A program made the position numbers and the translations under genes. From Prochilodus magdalenae (Eukaryota; Chordata; Actinopteri; Characiformes; Prochilodontidae): a stretch of DNA of 64,000 bases. Below are positions 48,649 through 61,379 of this stretch, one piece after another (the stretch's first letter is position 1; the number at the start of each line of letters is the position of its first letter). The DNA lies in assembly GCA_024036415.1 (NCBI GenBank), contig JAMWET010000493.1:62001-126000 (forward strand). The letters run 5' to 3'. The notes below the pieces were generated by a model, which had not been told where the DNA came from, did not search any database, and was given only the letters and a program-made list of their open reading frames with translations.

Positions 48649-48718
48649 GCTTCCTCAGGGAACCAAAAGTAAAGGCTCCAAAGAATCTTTTTTGCACCAT
48701 TATTTTGAAATCTGTCAC
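48649..48718 (+). repeat. Fish GGTTCTTCTATGGCAT dispersed repeat, copy 2
   Basis: CAGGGAACCAAAAG, GGCTCCAAAGAATC and TTTTTTGCACCATTATTTT correspond to the second half of the family seen at 8471. Confidence 0.5.
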
Positions 48719-49927
48719 AGAGCCAAGATTGGGCTCACTGGAAGTGATGGCTCAAAAGAAGATGCTGGCAAAATGGGAAGCCATCAAAGTCAATACTGCA
48801 TTTCTCTGCCATGTACCTTCCTGGAGCATCTTTAGTTCCAGACTTTTTTCCATTAAGAAGCACTACTGGGGCTTTTCTTCCAGAAGTGGTCCCTCTACCT
48901 GAGAATGCTATTTTAGGTAACCATAACAGGACATTGCTTCCTCAGATTAATGAGTATCAGTAGTTTCTGTAAATGTTATATCCATTTTAGTGCTGTCCTG
49001 TGTTGTACATTTGCTCATAACATCATACGGTTTGTTCACTCGTTGTGTTCTCTGTCTGCAGTGTCTTCCCTGTAGAGCTTTCTACTTTTCTCAAAGACTA
49101 AAGAGCATATTAAAGTACAAATAGCTGAAATCTATGCCCTGGACATACCAGCAAGATGTGATTGAACTCAGTAATGACCTCAGCCCTAGGCATATTTTGC
49201 TGTTGTCTTTTTCATTCTTTAAAAACAGGTGACTGTTCTCTTTCTGTCCTCTCTGTATTTTCAGCCGCAGTCCTTGAATAAATAAATTTAAAAAGCAAAC
49301 TAAAAGTACTTTGTTGTGCGTGATAGGCCAAAATAGTGAAAACCCAGAAGATTTTCTCCTCCGGAAAAGTAGCAATTTTGCAGATAGGTTGGGATAGGAG
49401 GATTTCTTGCAACAGCAAATATGAAAGAGGATTTTCCAATTTGCAGGATTGCCTGTACCCAATGGGATATTCAATGTTTTTCTAGTCTCCTCATTATGTC
49501 ACCCAGGTTCCTCTTGAGGAGACCAAAATAGAATCTGTAGATATGAGCATAAGCATAAATAAAATGTTTTGTAAATCCGCAAAGCTGTACTGTTTACTGT
49601 ATTGGGGTCAGAAACAAATGGAGTCATCAGAATATTATGAATGCGTCTAGTAAACATGGCTGCAGTGAACAAGCGTGGTGATGTTCATTGCATCTGAAGT
49701 ATTTTAAATGCTGTGGGAAATTTTTCTGTCTTGATTACCCATTTTAGTCCTTAGAAAGCAGACTAAGAGAATGCACAGTGGCACTTGTAAAGTTATACTT
49801 GCCTACCTAAAGCCACTAACCTACCTAAACGATAAGCTGCATTAGAACCTGCAGTAATACGTCATGTGTGGGAAAAAATGTATATGTGCCATGACAATCA
49901 AATAAAGCACCACAGTGCTATAATAAT
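48719..49927. other. Non-coding DNA, nothing recognised
   Basis: A 127-codon minus-strand frame (49091-49474) has no recognisable domain and overlaps a second minus-strand frame, which argues against coding. Confidence 0.35.
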
Positions 49928-50377
49928 GTATGTGTCACTTGGGACACGACGAGGAGACGGGATGCAAGTGCAAGTTTTAATCTTTAGCTTTAAGCCAAAG
50001 GCACTGGTAAAATACAGGAAACAAACCACCACGATGACCAAAACACAAGATACCAAAAACCAACTAACGTTGACTAAAGCAACAGACTGGGAGACAAAGG
50101 ACCAGTACGAAGACAAAACACCAAGTAAGAACACAGGTGACTACAGGGAGTATAAGGGAACAAAGACCAACAAGGAACACCTGGAAAGGGGCGGAGTTAC
50201 AAACCAAGGACAGGTGGGGGGATTGACAAGGGGACGGAGAAGGAGGAGCCAAAAAACAAAACAAACAGAAGCACATGGAACAGAACAACAAAGAGCACAC
50301 GGGCATGACAAGACAGAAACAGAAAGCCAGATAAGACAGACAAACATGAACTGGACAGGGCAGGATGTGACAGTATG
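49928..50377 (-). mobile_element. Solo LTR with 5-bp target duplication
   Basis: The element 49933-50372 (440 bp) begins TGTCAC and ends GTGACA on the plus strand, and GTATG flanks both sides (49928-49932 and 50373-50377). TG...CA ends and a 5-bp duplication are the signature of LTR-retroelement integration, and the absence of internal sequence means a solo LTR left by LTR-LTR recombination. Orientation is taken from similarity to the copy at 39383. Frames of 173 (plus) and 136 (minus) codons cross it but are compositional artefacts. Confidence 0.85.
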
Positions 50378-52264
50378 TATTGAATAGAAATTTGAATAGC
50401 TGAAAAATCACCCAAAAGCAACAGTGTATTTTAATGCAGACAATATGCCACGTTTTACTGTTAAACACCATCAATTCCGCACTGAAAATGAAACTTTTAA
50501 AGCCGAACAGAAAAGTGGCCCAAACTGTTTAATGATAGATGAAGAGATACATACAAGTATAAAAATATGTGCTTCTAAAATATTACACCAATATTTTGTG
50601 TTTTGATTGTGCATGTGTAATTTGCAACAAAACATTTGTTCCCCATTGTGCATGAATCTTCTTTGGTAATTGGGCTGTGGGCAACGGGAACACTTTCAGC
50701 AAGGATGCTTTTACACAGTACAAATAAATGAAATTGAATAAAAAAGGGTAACTGAAAAACCGTATACGTATCTAAAGGCAAAAACATTCTCTATTTCTGA
50801 AAGTCAGTTACTTTAAAAAGATTAAAAAAGAAAACAGAAATAACACACACAAGGTGTCAGTATATGAATCCTTTATCATGGGCTTCCTTGGGACATATGC
50901 ACCATTAGGGCCATTGAGCTTATTGCTATTGCCAGTCAGTGTGTGGGTAATGAGGCTTAACCTCAGCCTGCTCAATCACTCAGTTCTGTGTCCTCACAAA
51001 TTTTCCAGAACTGGACCATTTCCTATGGTAAAACACTGCTGCTGGTTCCTGGGCAACAACACAGCACGTGTGGAAAGAGGAATGTTAGGAAAAGAGAAAG
51101 CCAATTTCAAAATATAGCTGCTGCCAATTATTTTATTCGGAATAAACCGAATAAAATAAATGAAACAAATTAACAGCTGGTGTTCATATTAATCAGCTCT
51201 ACTGGGAATACCACCCTCATTGAGTCATAATAATGGGCTTTCATGTTTTTGAAAGATACCTAGATTTTCATGTCTGCGAAAATGTGTTTCATATCCTTTA
51301 AGCTCCTTCTAATTATTGGTGTAATATCATCTACATGGCGCTGACAATATTACAATCCAGCTATATGACAGAATAGCCATCAGTGCGACAACTAGTTCAC
51401 ATTATGGCCCCTTAAACAGTCAAGCAGAGTGGAAAAAGTGAATAGATCAAACAAACTGCCTGTGTTTCATATCTGCCTATTCTTTTTTCATATTACACCT
51501 TAGCTCTGACTAAGGGATGAGGTTTTCTTTGGCTAATAAGGATTGAAGAGAACATCTTTTCCCATGTTTTCGATGTCTCATCAAAGCAAGTATTTGTTTG
51601 AACAGGTGCAGGTTTGGCCCTAAATAAGAGATCACCATGCAATTCATAAAAATAAACGGTATATTGAAGCGTACTAATGTGCACAGAGACTAGCATTAGG
51701 GCCATTTTTCATGGCCTTTTGAGCTGAGGGCATTAGGAAGCTCTCGGTGGCTCTGGAACTGACGATACGATACGTACGATAACGTACGATAAACAAAGTA
51801 ATAATAACTCTACAGGAACATAAAGCTGAACTATTTGTTTGAGAGAAACATGAGACCTGGCATATTAGACTCTATTAGCATACTCAAGATCAAATGTTAG
51901 ACAAAAGAGAAAAGAGCTGATTATTTCCAGATTGTTGGAATGATCACATAAATTAGTGAGTCACAGTGAAGCAGATTGTTAACTTGTGTCTCTCATCCTG
52001 AAGTTGAAAAAGGATTTCACCATTCATTCATGGTGAATAAGGATCAATATGTGACAGATTCTGAAACCTGTGAAACAGAATAGCAGCCAAGTTTGGCAAG
52101 TGTTTATCTGGCAAGAGTGACTAACGCTTTACTGCTACACAACACCCTGAGATGGCATGACCACTTCAGTCACACTCTATTGTGCACTCGGGTCATGAAA
52201 TGAAAGCTTCAGTGCAGCTGTCTTTAAATAGATTCAACTTACATTCCTGTTCTGTTGCTTTCAG
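50378..52264. other. Non-coding DNA, nothing recognised
   Basis: Includes a CpG-rich ACGAT-type microsatellite (51761-51790). The part 51240-51480 is complex, non-repetitive DNA. No convincing frame. Confidence 0.35.
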
Positions 52265-52428
52265 GTGCTGACATTTCAGCGTTCTCCTCCATCCTCACCC
52301 ACCACCAGTTTGGTTCCAGCCCTGCTGTCCAAGATGTAGACGCCACCCTGACATCCATAACCATCATGGTTTTTCAAGTATCTGAATGCTTCAAGATCAG
52401 AGCCCATGCTAAAGACTCTATTTCTTAA
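52265..52428 (+). other. Candidate terminal coding exon (unassigned)
   Basis: A strong acceptor context (CCTGTTCTGTTGCTTTCAG) precedes position 52265. One frame from 52267 stays open for 53 codons to TAA at 52426-52428, starting ADISAFSSILTHHQFGSSP, with balanced codon use (many codons ending in C) unlike the AT-rich surroundings. A second frame from 52265 (VLTFQRSPPSS...) stops after 24 codons at 52337. I cannot name a protein. It may be a last exon of an unseen gene or chance. Confidence 0.3.
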
Positions 52429-53071
52429 GAATCGTTATCTATCAGATTGTACACCTCATCATTGTTTCCTGTACTTTCGCCTTTTAAATCTTTCTGGAAG
52501 AAGTCGAGTTCATATGTCTATTACATAACACTTTAACTTTATTTGAAAAAACCTCATGACATCTGTTCTGACATATTCAAGGCACGGGTTAGGTCAATGT
52601 TTTTAGCATCGCTCAGCATCACCCAAACATTTGTCTCAAGTCAGACGAGTAAAACAAATACTTAAAAACTGGAAAATAATGTGTCCCTGTCATGAGCAGA
52701 CCCATCCATGACAGCATCTCTGACTTTTCTCGCAAAACACCATCCAATGATAAACACGGTGGGTATTCATGTTGTCAGAGGAAACAAGTACCATGCCTCA
52801 ACCTCCCAACTTCATAGGATCACCAACATTTTGGAAGACTTGCAGGGAGAAAAGAATTTGAATTAAAAAAAAGAAAAACTACAACTTCAAACAACAAACA
52901 ATTAATCCTGTTCACAGCAGCCATAAAAGGAACTATGCTATATATTTTTTTCAAAAGTCATAGATTATATATTTATGTGAAACCATGTATGTCTTGAACA
53001 ACAGCAAGCGAAAAACTAGCCACCCTGGAGGAAGTGTTGAGAGCCGTGAAATGAAAGGCTCTTTAAAGAAG
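52429..53071. other. Non-coding DNA, nothing recognised
   Basis: If 52265 is a last exon this would be 3' UTR or flank; no clear polyadenylation site could be tied to it. Confidence 0.3.
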
Positions 53072-53125
53072 CAAAAGTGGTTCTTCTATAGCATTTCTCC
53101 AGTTAACCTTTTGTTGTTGAGTGAA
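53072..53125 (+). repeat. Fish GGTTCTTCTATGGCAT dispersed repeat, copy 3
   Basis: AAAAGTGGTTCTTCTATAGC followed by a degenerate AACCTTTTG block, like the copy at 8471. Confidence 0.45.
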
Positions 53126-55993
53126 ATACCTCGTTCTGCAGTGCAATAACAGAAAATCATGTACATGAGAAGAATTACATGATGGTTAGTGTGAGTCATG
53201 GGAGAGATTCGTACAGGGAATGTGAGTTATCAGTAACCAGCCGAAAGTCAATATGTGATGCATTTGGAATTTGTGCAGTGTGCTGATAGCTGGCCTCTGC
53301 TTCTACACCTGCAGGATTACTGGGGAAATCTATGGAGGGATGGTTACAGCTGGTTTCACTATTGTGCCTCTCCATCCTAGCAGACCAGGGCCACTCTGGA
53401 TAAGCATGGAGAATGTCAGTCTTTTAGTCCTACTCAAAGCTGTTTTCAAATTCATTTGGACTAAGTCCCATGGTGTTGGCTTGGAGTGTGTTGAATGTGG
53501 TCTGAGAGTGTTAGGCTGAAGGAGATAGGCAGTGCACGCAGCAGGAGGTGCCAGTTAGATTTCTCTTTAGCTAGTCATTACCAGGACTCCAGAACTTATC
53601 AAGCACTTGCAACACTCATGCAAGAGGACTACTAATGTGAATATCCATGCATGTGTAAACTCTGAACTGGCCATGATTAGCATGATAATGAAAGATGACT
53701 AGGAAAAGCTGTAAATGTTTTGTACTTGTAAAAGTAGATTTTCTTAACTAGCAGTAAATGAAAACAGATCTCATTCTCAATGTTAGATGAAATCTGTTGT
53801 GTTAGTACTGAAGGAATGCGTCATTTTACCTTGAAAACAAAACAAAGGGTCATACAATTCTTTCTTCATAGTCAACATCAATCTGAAATCAGAAACCACT
53901 TTTCTGAACTGGTCCAGATGCTGAAGTACAGAGACTTATGTGAGGAGAATAAAGGACATATTAGTCCATTCAGCCATGAGCAGAATTGATGATGGGTGTT
54001 CTTGTTGATGGTTCATTAGGTTGTTAGGGGACATGCTAGGATATTATCGGTTAGAATATGCTGATGGCTCATGATGTAACAAATGTTAGACCACTTTTAG
54101 AGGTGAATTAAATCACTGTACTTTACTTAGAGTTAGAAACAATACGTCTTTGGAAAGATACGACCCAACAGATTCTGCTTAATGTGAACACAGACATGAA
54201 CTACAATGTCCTGGAGATGGTTGCGGTTGCATTTTGACTTCAGCTTGACCATAAAGAACATTTTAGATATTTTACTTTTAGATTAAGGTGGAGAAAACAA
54301 TTCCATTTGCCTCTTAAAACAATGGAAGTTCAGGGTGCACCTCCAATGTCATCCCAGCATTTCACTGAAAAAGCTTTATTTCCATAAAAAAGTTCAGAAC
54401 CTGAAAAGTTAGTTTCTAGGTGGAACACAAGAATAGTAGGTTCTTCAGCATGAACAGTTATGCGTGCCAGTTATTGAAGAACAACAAGGCAGAAAATGTC
54501 CTTTAATGTTTCTTGGCACCAAGGTTCTAAGAAACTTGAATGGAACACAACGGTTCTTTTGGTTGAAAATAACTAACTATCTGTGAGATGCTGTAACCTG
54601 CTTGCTGGCTTGGGGGCAACAGGAGGCTTTGGGCTCTATGGGTCTGCTTCCATAAAATCAGGATACCACAACGCAACCACTAAAATCCTGAAAACCTGGA
54701 TATGGAAAAATGACACAGACTTTAATCAGCATGGAAAAAGACAGTCACAATGCTAACAATCAGCAGAACCGATGACTAATGTTACCATGCACTGGATGAC
54801 ATACAGTGTCCAAAACCTCCAAACACACCACTACTGCCAGGCAGTGACTTCAAGTAGATCATCAACTCTGTATTACTGCATTACCTAAAACCCACAAAAA
54901 GTCATAGGAGGTCAATCAGAGGACCTTCATCTCACCACTAATTTTACTAGCTTAGTCACATTTCACTTCTCAAAACCAGCAGGCGAAGGGCAAGCGGAGA
55001 GTTAGGTAGCTGATACCAAGGACAAGCGAACAGTAATAACCCAGTAGGTAAAATAATGATCTTGAACTTGATCTTACTTTGAGACTTCTATTGGCTGTAC
55101 CTGTGCTTTGTCTAATCTCATGCATTAGGCTGTGGTGCTGCAGAAGAGCTTGTTCTGTAAAACTATTACCATCCAGCTCGTCTATAGTTCCATCATTTCA
55201 AAAATACTCCTACAGTCAGCTTGTTGCACAAAATGAACAGCCTCTCAGTCAGGACTACACAACATGAAAATATCACAGGATCGACCAAATAACAGGATAC
55301 GTTATGTACATCACATCACACAAATGGTGCTGTGTAGCTTTCAACAGTGATGTAAAAGTGCAGGAGTATATTTTGAACATAATTGAGAAGAACAAGCTGA
55401 TGGCCACCATGCTGACAACATCACATCCTATTAAAGGGATTTTTATAGAAAATGTGAACATGGTCTTTCAGCTCAAACAGCATTTACGATCTTCAAATTA
55501 AACATAAAGGCCGAACATTAATATTAAATAGGTACTAAAATACATTTATTTAAAAACTTTTAAACGCCAACCTTACTGAATAACAGGAAACCTACCTCAA
55601 GATGTCATTGAAATAGCCCTCTATAAGTCCTCCTGAACGTTTTGACTCTCTTTTTCTCTTTACTTCTGTATTGCTCATTAGGATGTCTTAACACCTGTGA
55701 TATTTGGCAGAGCATGCAAAAATTAAATGTAGCAAGTCACTATTTAAAGTTATATTAAACGTATCTATTACAGCCACATAGCATCAGTTGTGAAGTTTAG
55801 GATAAATCTGGGCAATTAGATACAAAATGAATATACATTGGTGAATGTGTGTGGATTGGTGGGTGGCAAATAAACCGATGTTTTTTTAAATGGCCAATCA
55901 GATGCCCCTTGGCCTAAGCCATTGGGTTTCATTGAGAACGTGGCAATTTAATTGCATTATTTTTTTAAATGGTCAGTGTTATTATTCTTATTT

Positions 55994-56025
<32 letters not shown>

Positions 56026-56640
56026 TCCAAATGAATTACAATTTAAAAACAAAACTTTTAATGCAAAAAATACATTGACAAAAATTACTGTGTATGGATC
56101 ATCCAATAAAATTATTTTAAACAAACAAACCAATATAAATAAATAAACAAATAAATATTCTAACCTAAGATTCGCTTTCTATTGAGTGGGGACAGTCCCA
56201 AACCCCATAAATATCACCTTAAAACAATACTAATTTTTATTTGTTTTTGATTTATTTTATAGTAAAGTCTTTCTGAGTTTAATACTTATATATAATAATA
56301 CATATAATAATACGTGGTGAACATGCTGGAAATCATGGCAAAAATCATGTGGTAAACTCTATCATGAGATGTTTTTGGCAGTGTGTTCTTTGGTTTTGAT
56401 GGATGAGGTATCCATTTCCTTACAAATAAAGGCAAAAGCGTGTCATTAAAAGACCTTCGAGGCAATAACACACAGAAGAGACACTGAGATGGCCAAAGCT
56501 GTTGAGTGGAATATGGATTCACCGGAAATCCCAGTGATTCAATTTTGCATAAATGATGTGCTGCTACTACTGCTGTACCCATCCACACATTTCATTCACA
56601 AGCAAATGTATGCTCATGTAGACTTTTCACCTACTTTTAA
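53126..56640. other. Non-coding DNA, mostly unassigned
   Basis: Contains an (AAT)n microsatellite at 56006-56025 and scattered GGTTCTT words near 54430-54560 that may be another copy of the 8471 repeat family. Frames reach 100 codons (56286-56588, minus) without motifs. Confidence 0.35.
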
Positions 56641-57110
56641 TTCATGCTGTGATTAGGCTGTAATTCCTGGAACCATTTCAAAACAATAAGTCACGCATGA
56701 GCCAGAGGTTTTATATAGCAATGCATCAGGATGTCAGAGGAAAAATCAATTGAAGGAGACAGAGCCCACGTTCAACTCATTCAATTCATGACACACACAG
56801 TTATGTCTCGGAGATCTGTGCATCTGTTCTATAAATACAGAGAAAGCGGCTGACGTCTGCCATAAGAAATAGAAATCGGAAATTTGTCAGTCAGCCTGTG
56901 TGCCACTGTCATAACATTTCAGAAGCCAGCATTGATTGTCAGGCTGTCAAGTCAAATAACTGGCAGGTGTTGTGTGCACAAGTGGGGGGCAGGAAAATGT
57001 ATCTCAATTAATCCAGTCTAATTTCAGTCTAATGAAGAGCTCTCAGAGAGTTTCATATGTTGTGTTCTGCTGGTGTTTGTCCAAGGCAGCTCCTCGCCAC
57101 TGAAAATAAA
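56641..57110. promoter_or_regulatory. Candidate conserved non-coding element (speculative)
   Basis: Complex, repeat-free DNA with balanced composition, an E-box (GGCAGGTG near 56963), TGTCA/TGACA half-sites and homeodomain-type TCAATTAATCC (57004-57014). Such texture is typical of developmental enhancers, but conservation cannot be tested here. Confidence 0.2.
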
Positions 57111-58031
57111 CACTCATGGAGGATACCGCAGTCAGACATACAACTGCTCAGGGCTTGAACATGCTGCCATCGCAATGTTTTCAGTGTCTTTTGAACGTAT
57201 CAGCTGTGCTTTTTAGGGTCTGATCATATCGTGACTAATTGACCAAAGAAAATGGAACAAAGACCTTTTGAAAAAAATCCTATTAGATTGACATTCATTC
57301 AAGGAAAATTCCATTCAGTTGGTTAGATGTCTGCATGATTACAGTACATTACTGAGATGTAAAGAAAGCCATTCAGAGTGGTTTGATGTTAAATGCTCCT
57401 TTCTAGAGTAGCTAGAAAAGCCTTTTCTGCAGCCGTGTCGATAAGTCAAGACTGTTTAAAATGTTGCTCTAAAAGGCACCTAGTATTGCATGCAATAGTT
57501 ACAAACACCCCGCCTGATGCTGATACAGTATAGTTCAGGGTTGATATATGTATGTATATATACACATATACATATACATATATATATATTTTGCAAACCA
57601 ACATTTCTCACTGCTATTTGAGAACTTGAAAGCATACAGAACACATTCAAACCTATTTAATTATTGGGACCAGATTTCAGGCATCTAAGGCATCTAAACT
57701 GCTGTAATAGAGCAGCAGACTCTTGCATGATTTTTAACTACTTCAAAAAGATAGACAGCAGGATATAAGCCTTTCCTCAGTCTTGCTGTCGGTACCAGAG
57801 AGAAGCTGAACAGAACCCTTTAGTGCTTCTGTTATTAAACATTCAGGTAACATCTGTCAGAATATATTAAACACCTGTCCCCTTGTTTAGGCCAGATGCT
57901 ATAATATACTTTCTGGGAAGCTTAATCTCGCCGTGGGCTTGTGTTGGAGTCCTATGTACATGAAATACACACATTTTAGATTCTTATCCAACAAAGCTGC
58001 TAGTTCAGTTTGGTGTGTTTGGAAAAAGCTA
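57111..58031. other. Non-coding DNA with a TA-rich microsatellite
   Basis: TATG/TATA/CATA alternation at 57545-57592. Nothing else recognised. Confidence 0.4.
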
Positions 58032-58609
58032 CAGTGGTGCTATAAAAGCTGGGAACCAATTTAGAAGTTTCTGTGTTTCTGTGGCTTGGTGGAGTCCATC
58101 AGAGACGTACTAGCTGTGTTAGAAGTATTAGAGGTGATTCTGCATTCCTTTTCATACAAATGAGCATTAACAACTCTGTTTTGTGTGTACCATGATGCAC
58201 TTCCAGAAAAGATCTGACTTGACCCCTGTTGTTTAAATACCACAGGACAGTCACTCAAACCTGATCATCATCACATTGATTGACAACACCCGACTCTAAT
58301 TTCACCTTCAAGCTCTATGCTAATCCATGCTTTACCATTCACAGAGATCCTTAAATAATATATGACTATGACTAATACAATTAGGCCTTATTTACTTTTG
58401 GCATTTGTGTGAAAATCAGATTGTTATATGAAATACTAAATATATTAGTTAGGTATGGGTAGGTATTTAGACCTTAGATATTGACAAGGATATTGTTATG
58501 ACCTGTTTAAACCAAAGGCATTAGTGTGAACATCTGATTATGCTTTAGGTTATTTTTATGCAGATATATAGGACATTCTAAAGGGTTTTTACATTTCTAA
58601 GCACCACTG
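58032..58609. mobile_element. Tc1/mariner-type MITE with inverted termini
   Basis: The left end CAGTGGTGCT (58032-58041) and the right end AGCACCACTG (58600-58609) are exact reverse complements. TA precedes the left end and TG (likely a mutated TA) follows the right one, as expected for TA-duplicating elements. Just inside the right end, the reverse strand reads CCCTTTAGAAT and TCTGCATAAAAATAACCTAA, wording of a widespread fish Tc1/mariner family. The 578-bp unit has no transposase motif, so it is non-autonomous. Confidence 0.75.
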
Positions 58610-60554
58610 TGCCCCTCCTGCATTTAGAAAAGTTAACTAGTGTATGTAGATAAAGTTAACATGCTGTCTGTTTATATAAACCTTAGATGTATTTACTTTG
58701 GTTTGGTTTGGAGTGAAATATCATTGCTTGGAGCATTTCTTATAGCACTCAGCTAATGTGCAGACTTGCAGGTTAGAAATGTGGGTTAATTTGTGTAAGG
58801 AGAGAAGAAACATGAATATGCAGGGCCTATCACACTTGCATGCATCTTTAAAAAAAAAAAAACAACATCAGGTAAACATTGAGCATATTTAGCATCAAAA
58901 TGCATTTATAATTCTCTTCAACAAAAGTGAATTTCATGAGTTTGCCCATGCCTTTATATTAGAAAGCAGGTTCATGGAAATACACTACATAACGCTTTAT
59001 CTGCTGTGCAGATGTTAATTGCAGAAATGTATAAATGCGATTCGAGTTTGCCAGCCTGGTTTCCAAAAGAATAATGAACAGATAGGAAACGTCTGATGTA
59101 ACAGTTCCCGTTGTGTGTGGTCAGTGTGCGTTCATATCTGGGTCAGAGGCTTTGCTGTTATGCAAAGGTTTGCCAGGAGAATGTGAGGAATGAGAGAGCT
59201 CATGATTCACTATCGGTATCTCCATAAACATTCAAAAGCTGAAAATGATCTATTGCACACACAGGCTATAGCCAAAGTATCCATGATTCTAACCATAGAT
59301 GGATGTGTTTTTAATAAGGCAGTCTCCGTGATGGTAAGCATAAAAAAAGACCCGAACTGATATATGTGTCATATATTTTCAGGAATTTGACGGCCATAGT
59401 CTGAAAGATGCCCAGGCATGGACTATAAAAAGCATTTTCTAAATCATGTAAGACATCTTTAGACTGAGTTTTTTATTTATGTTCGGTAGATGCCAGAAGC
59501 TAAGCACAGAGATCTACGGTGCCAGGACAGTAATCCAGCAGCAGCTGGAGAGCCGCCGGTTAACACTTTCAGAAAAAGGGATAGCCAAAGATCAGTCACT
59601 CAATGTGCAGAGCAAGCGATTGCCAAGGATCAGTCACTCACTATGACAAATTACGATGCTAGAGCAAAGTGGATCTTAGTAGATTCATTGTTGCTGATTA
59701 TCTTTACAGTGCACTTTACTCTATATGTATGCCAATGACTTTACAGCACGTTAGCATACAATCCTATATTACAGTTTTGCAAAATTTTTCCTTTTTTTTT
59801 TTTTTTTTTTTTACAAAAAATGCATTATGAATATTCGGACTTCGCAAATATCAAGAATCATTCCAGCCCCGTCTGAGCCAATTTTTCTAAGCAGACCAGC
59901 CACTCAGCTGATGACAAGAACTGAGGGAGAAAAACGCAGGCTTTTAAAATCGAAGAGGTCATCAAAACAATGGCCAACGCTCTGCAAATTGAAGTTGATG
60001 CTGCAGTCTTGTACACAAAATACTTGCTATGTTGCCAGACCAAATCCAAGAAGAGAAGCCACATGAACATGAAGGTTGTTGAAATTCAGGGGACCCATGC
60101 CAGTCCTTATTTGTGACAGTTGCCATGGTATTATTATATCCTTCATGTAAAAAAAAAAAAAGAGCCCCTGTCACAGAAAACTGAATTTCCCTCACAAAGT
60201 AATTTTACACATTGTTTACATTTCACAATTTATCGTTCACACCATATACAGCCCATATGTGGAAATCCTGCGGTAAAAACAGCCTGTTTTGAGTTCACTG
60301 TTTCTGTGATGTCACAGGGACCAACACATTTACCTACTGTATATCCTCCTGTTTTAACCTACAGCAGCTTCGCGCTGTTAATTAATGCTAAGCAATGAAC
60401 AGTTCTTTTTATTTAACTTTTACTTCCAATTCTACATATTCTTCCACTCTTCAGTCTATTTATCTTATTAATCTATTTTATGATATATATTTTATTTTCC
60501 TTATATTGCTGTTTCTGAACTGTAACTATAAATCTAACTTTAATCTCTTCAAGT
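58610..60554. other. Non-coding DNA with a poly-T tract
   Basis: A 21-base T run lies at 59792-59812. A roughly 20-base direct repeat (GCCAAAGATCAGTCACTCA / GCCAAGGATCAGTCACTCA) occurs near 59584 and 59621. Frames of 79-92 codons at 59490-60398 have no recognised domain. Confidence 0.35.
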
Positions 60555-60790
60555 CAAGTCAAGAGGAATTTATTTTTATTCCATCCTTGTACAAATACAC
60601 AGTTGAGTGAAATTACGTTCCTCCAGGAACAAGATGCAACATGGAACAAAAGGGTACGAAGTGCAGGGTGCAGACAAAATTAAACTAGAAAACAATACAA
60701 TAAATACAATAAATTAAACAGACATCAGACACAGTGAACAGACAGGACGGTGGACCACCGACACAGCACTAGTTTCAGACATGATGCCCA
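60555..60790. repeat. Dispersed fish repeat (LINE 3'-region type)
   Basis: The phrase ATACACAGTTGAGTGAAATT, ACGTTCCTCCAGGAACAAG, GTGCAACATGGAACAAAAGG is recurrent in teleost genomes, probably antisense 3' region of a CR1/Rex-type LINE. Assignment is from memory and approximate. Confidence 0.4.
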
Positions 60791-61379
60791 AGCAGGCCAC
60801 TGCAGCTTCTCGCTGCACCGGCAGAAGTAGTCTTCTGTTACTGTATCACCTGTCTATACATTGCGCTGTATTGTGTATAGCATTGTTCTATTGTATTAGC
60901 AGGTTTTGTTCTTTGTGTACATGCTACAGATATTTACATACACTGTAAGAGCATACTGCGCTAATGTGAACTTTCAGGCTTGTCATGTTAAAATGTAATC
61001 AAGAAAGAGGGTTTATATCAGTTAAATGGTTTAGGTGCACTTTAAAAAGCCACTTAAAGTCTGTGCATTGTGTTACAGAGAACTGAAGTTAGCATGCTAA
61101 CCAGCTAGCCCAGGCCTGCCTTGCTTCGTAATACCACTTTGTACCTCAAGAGGCTGTAGTGAGTCATTGTGATGTCAACTTGAATTAGTCTGATCTTGGT
61201 ATTATCTTACAACATGCTGTTTGGCATATTTCACTCAGTGTCTGGTATATTCCACTGAACGTAGGTTTGTAGAAAACACTGCTTGTTGCCATGTCTGCTG
61301 TTGCAGTTTGCCCTTCTCACCAACAGTTGTGGCCCTCACCAGAGTACTAACTAATCGTCAGCTCTGTCTTCTGTGTATT
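60791..61379. other. Non-coding DNA upstream of gypsy remnant
   Basis: May contain part of a 5' LTR, but no LTR boundary could be set. Confidence 0.3.

Noticed and set aside
49866..50474. 173-codon plus and 136-codon minus frames
   Set aside because: Both run across a solo LTR with clear ends and target duplication; the purine/pyrimidine bias keeps stops rare.
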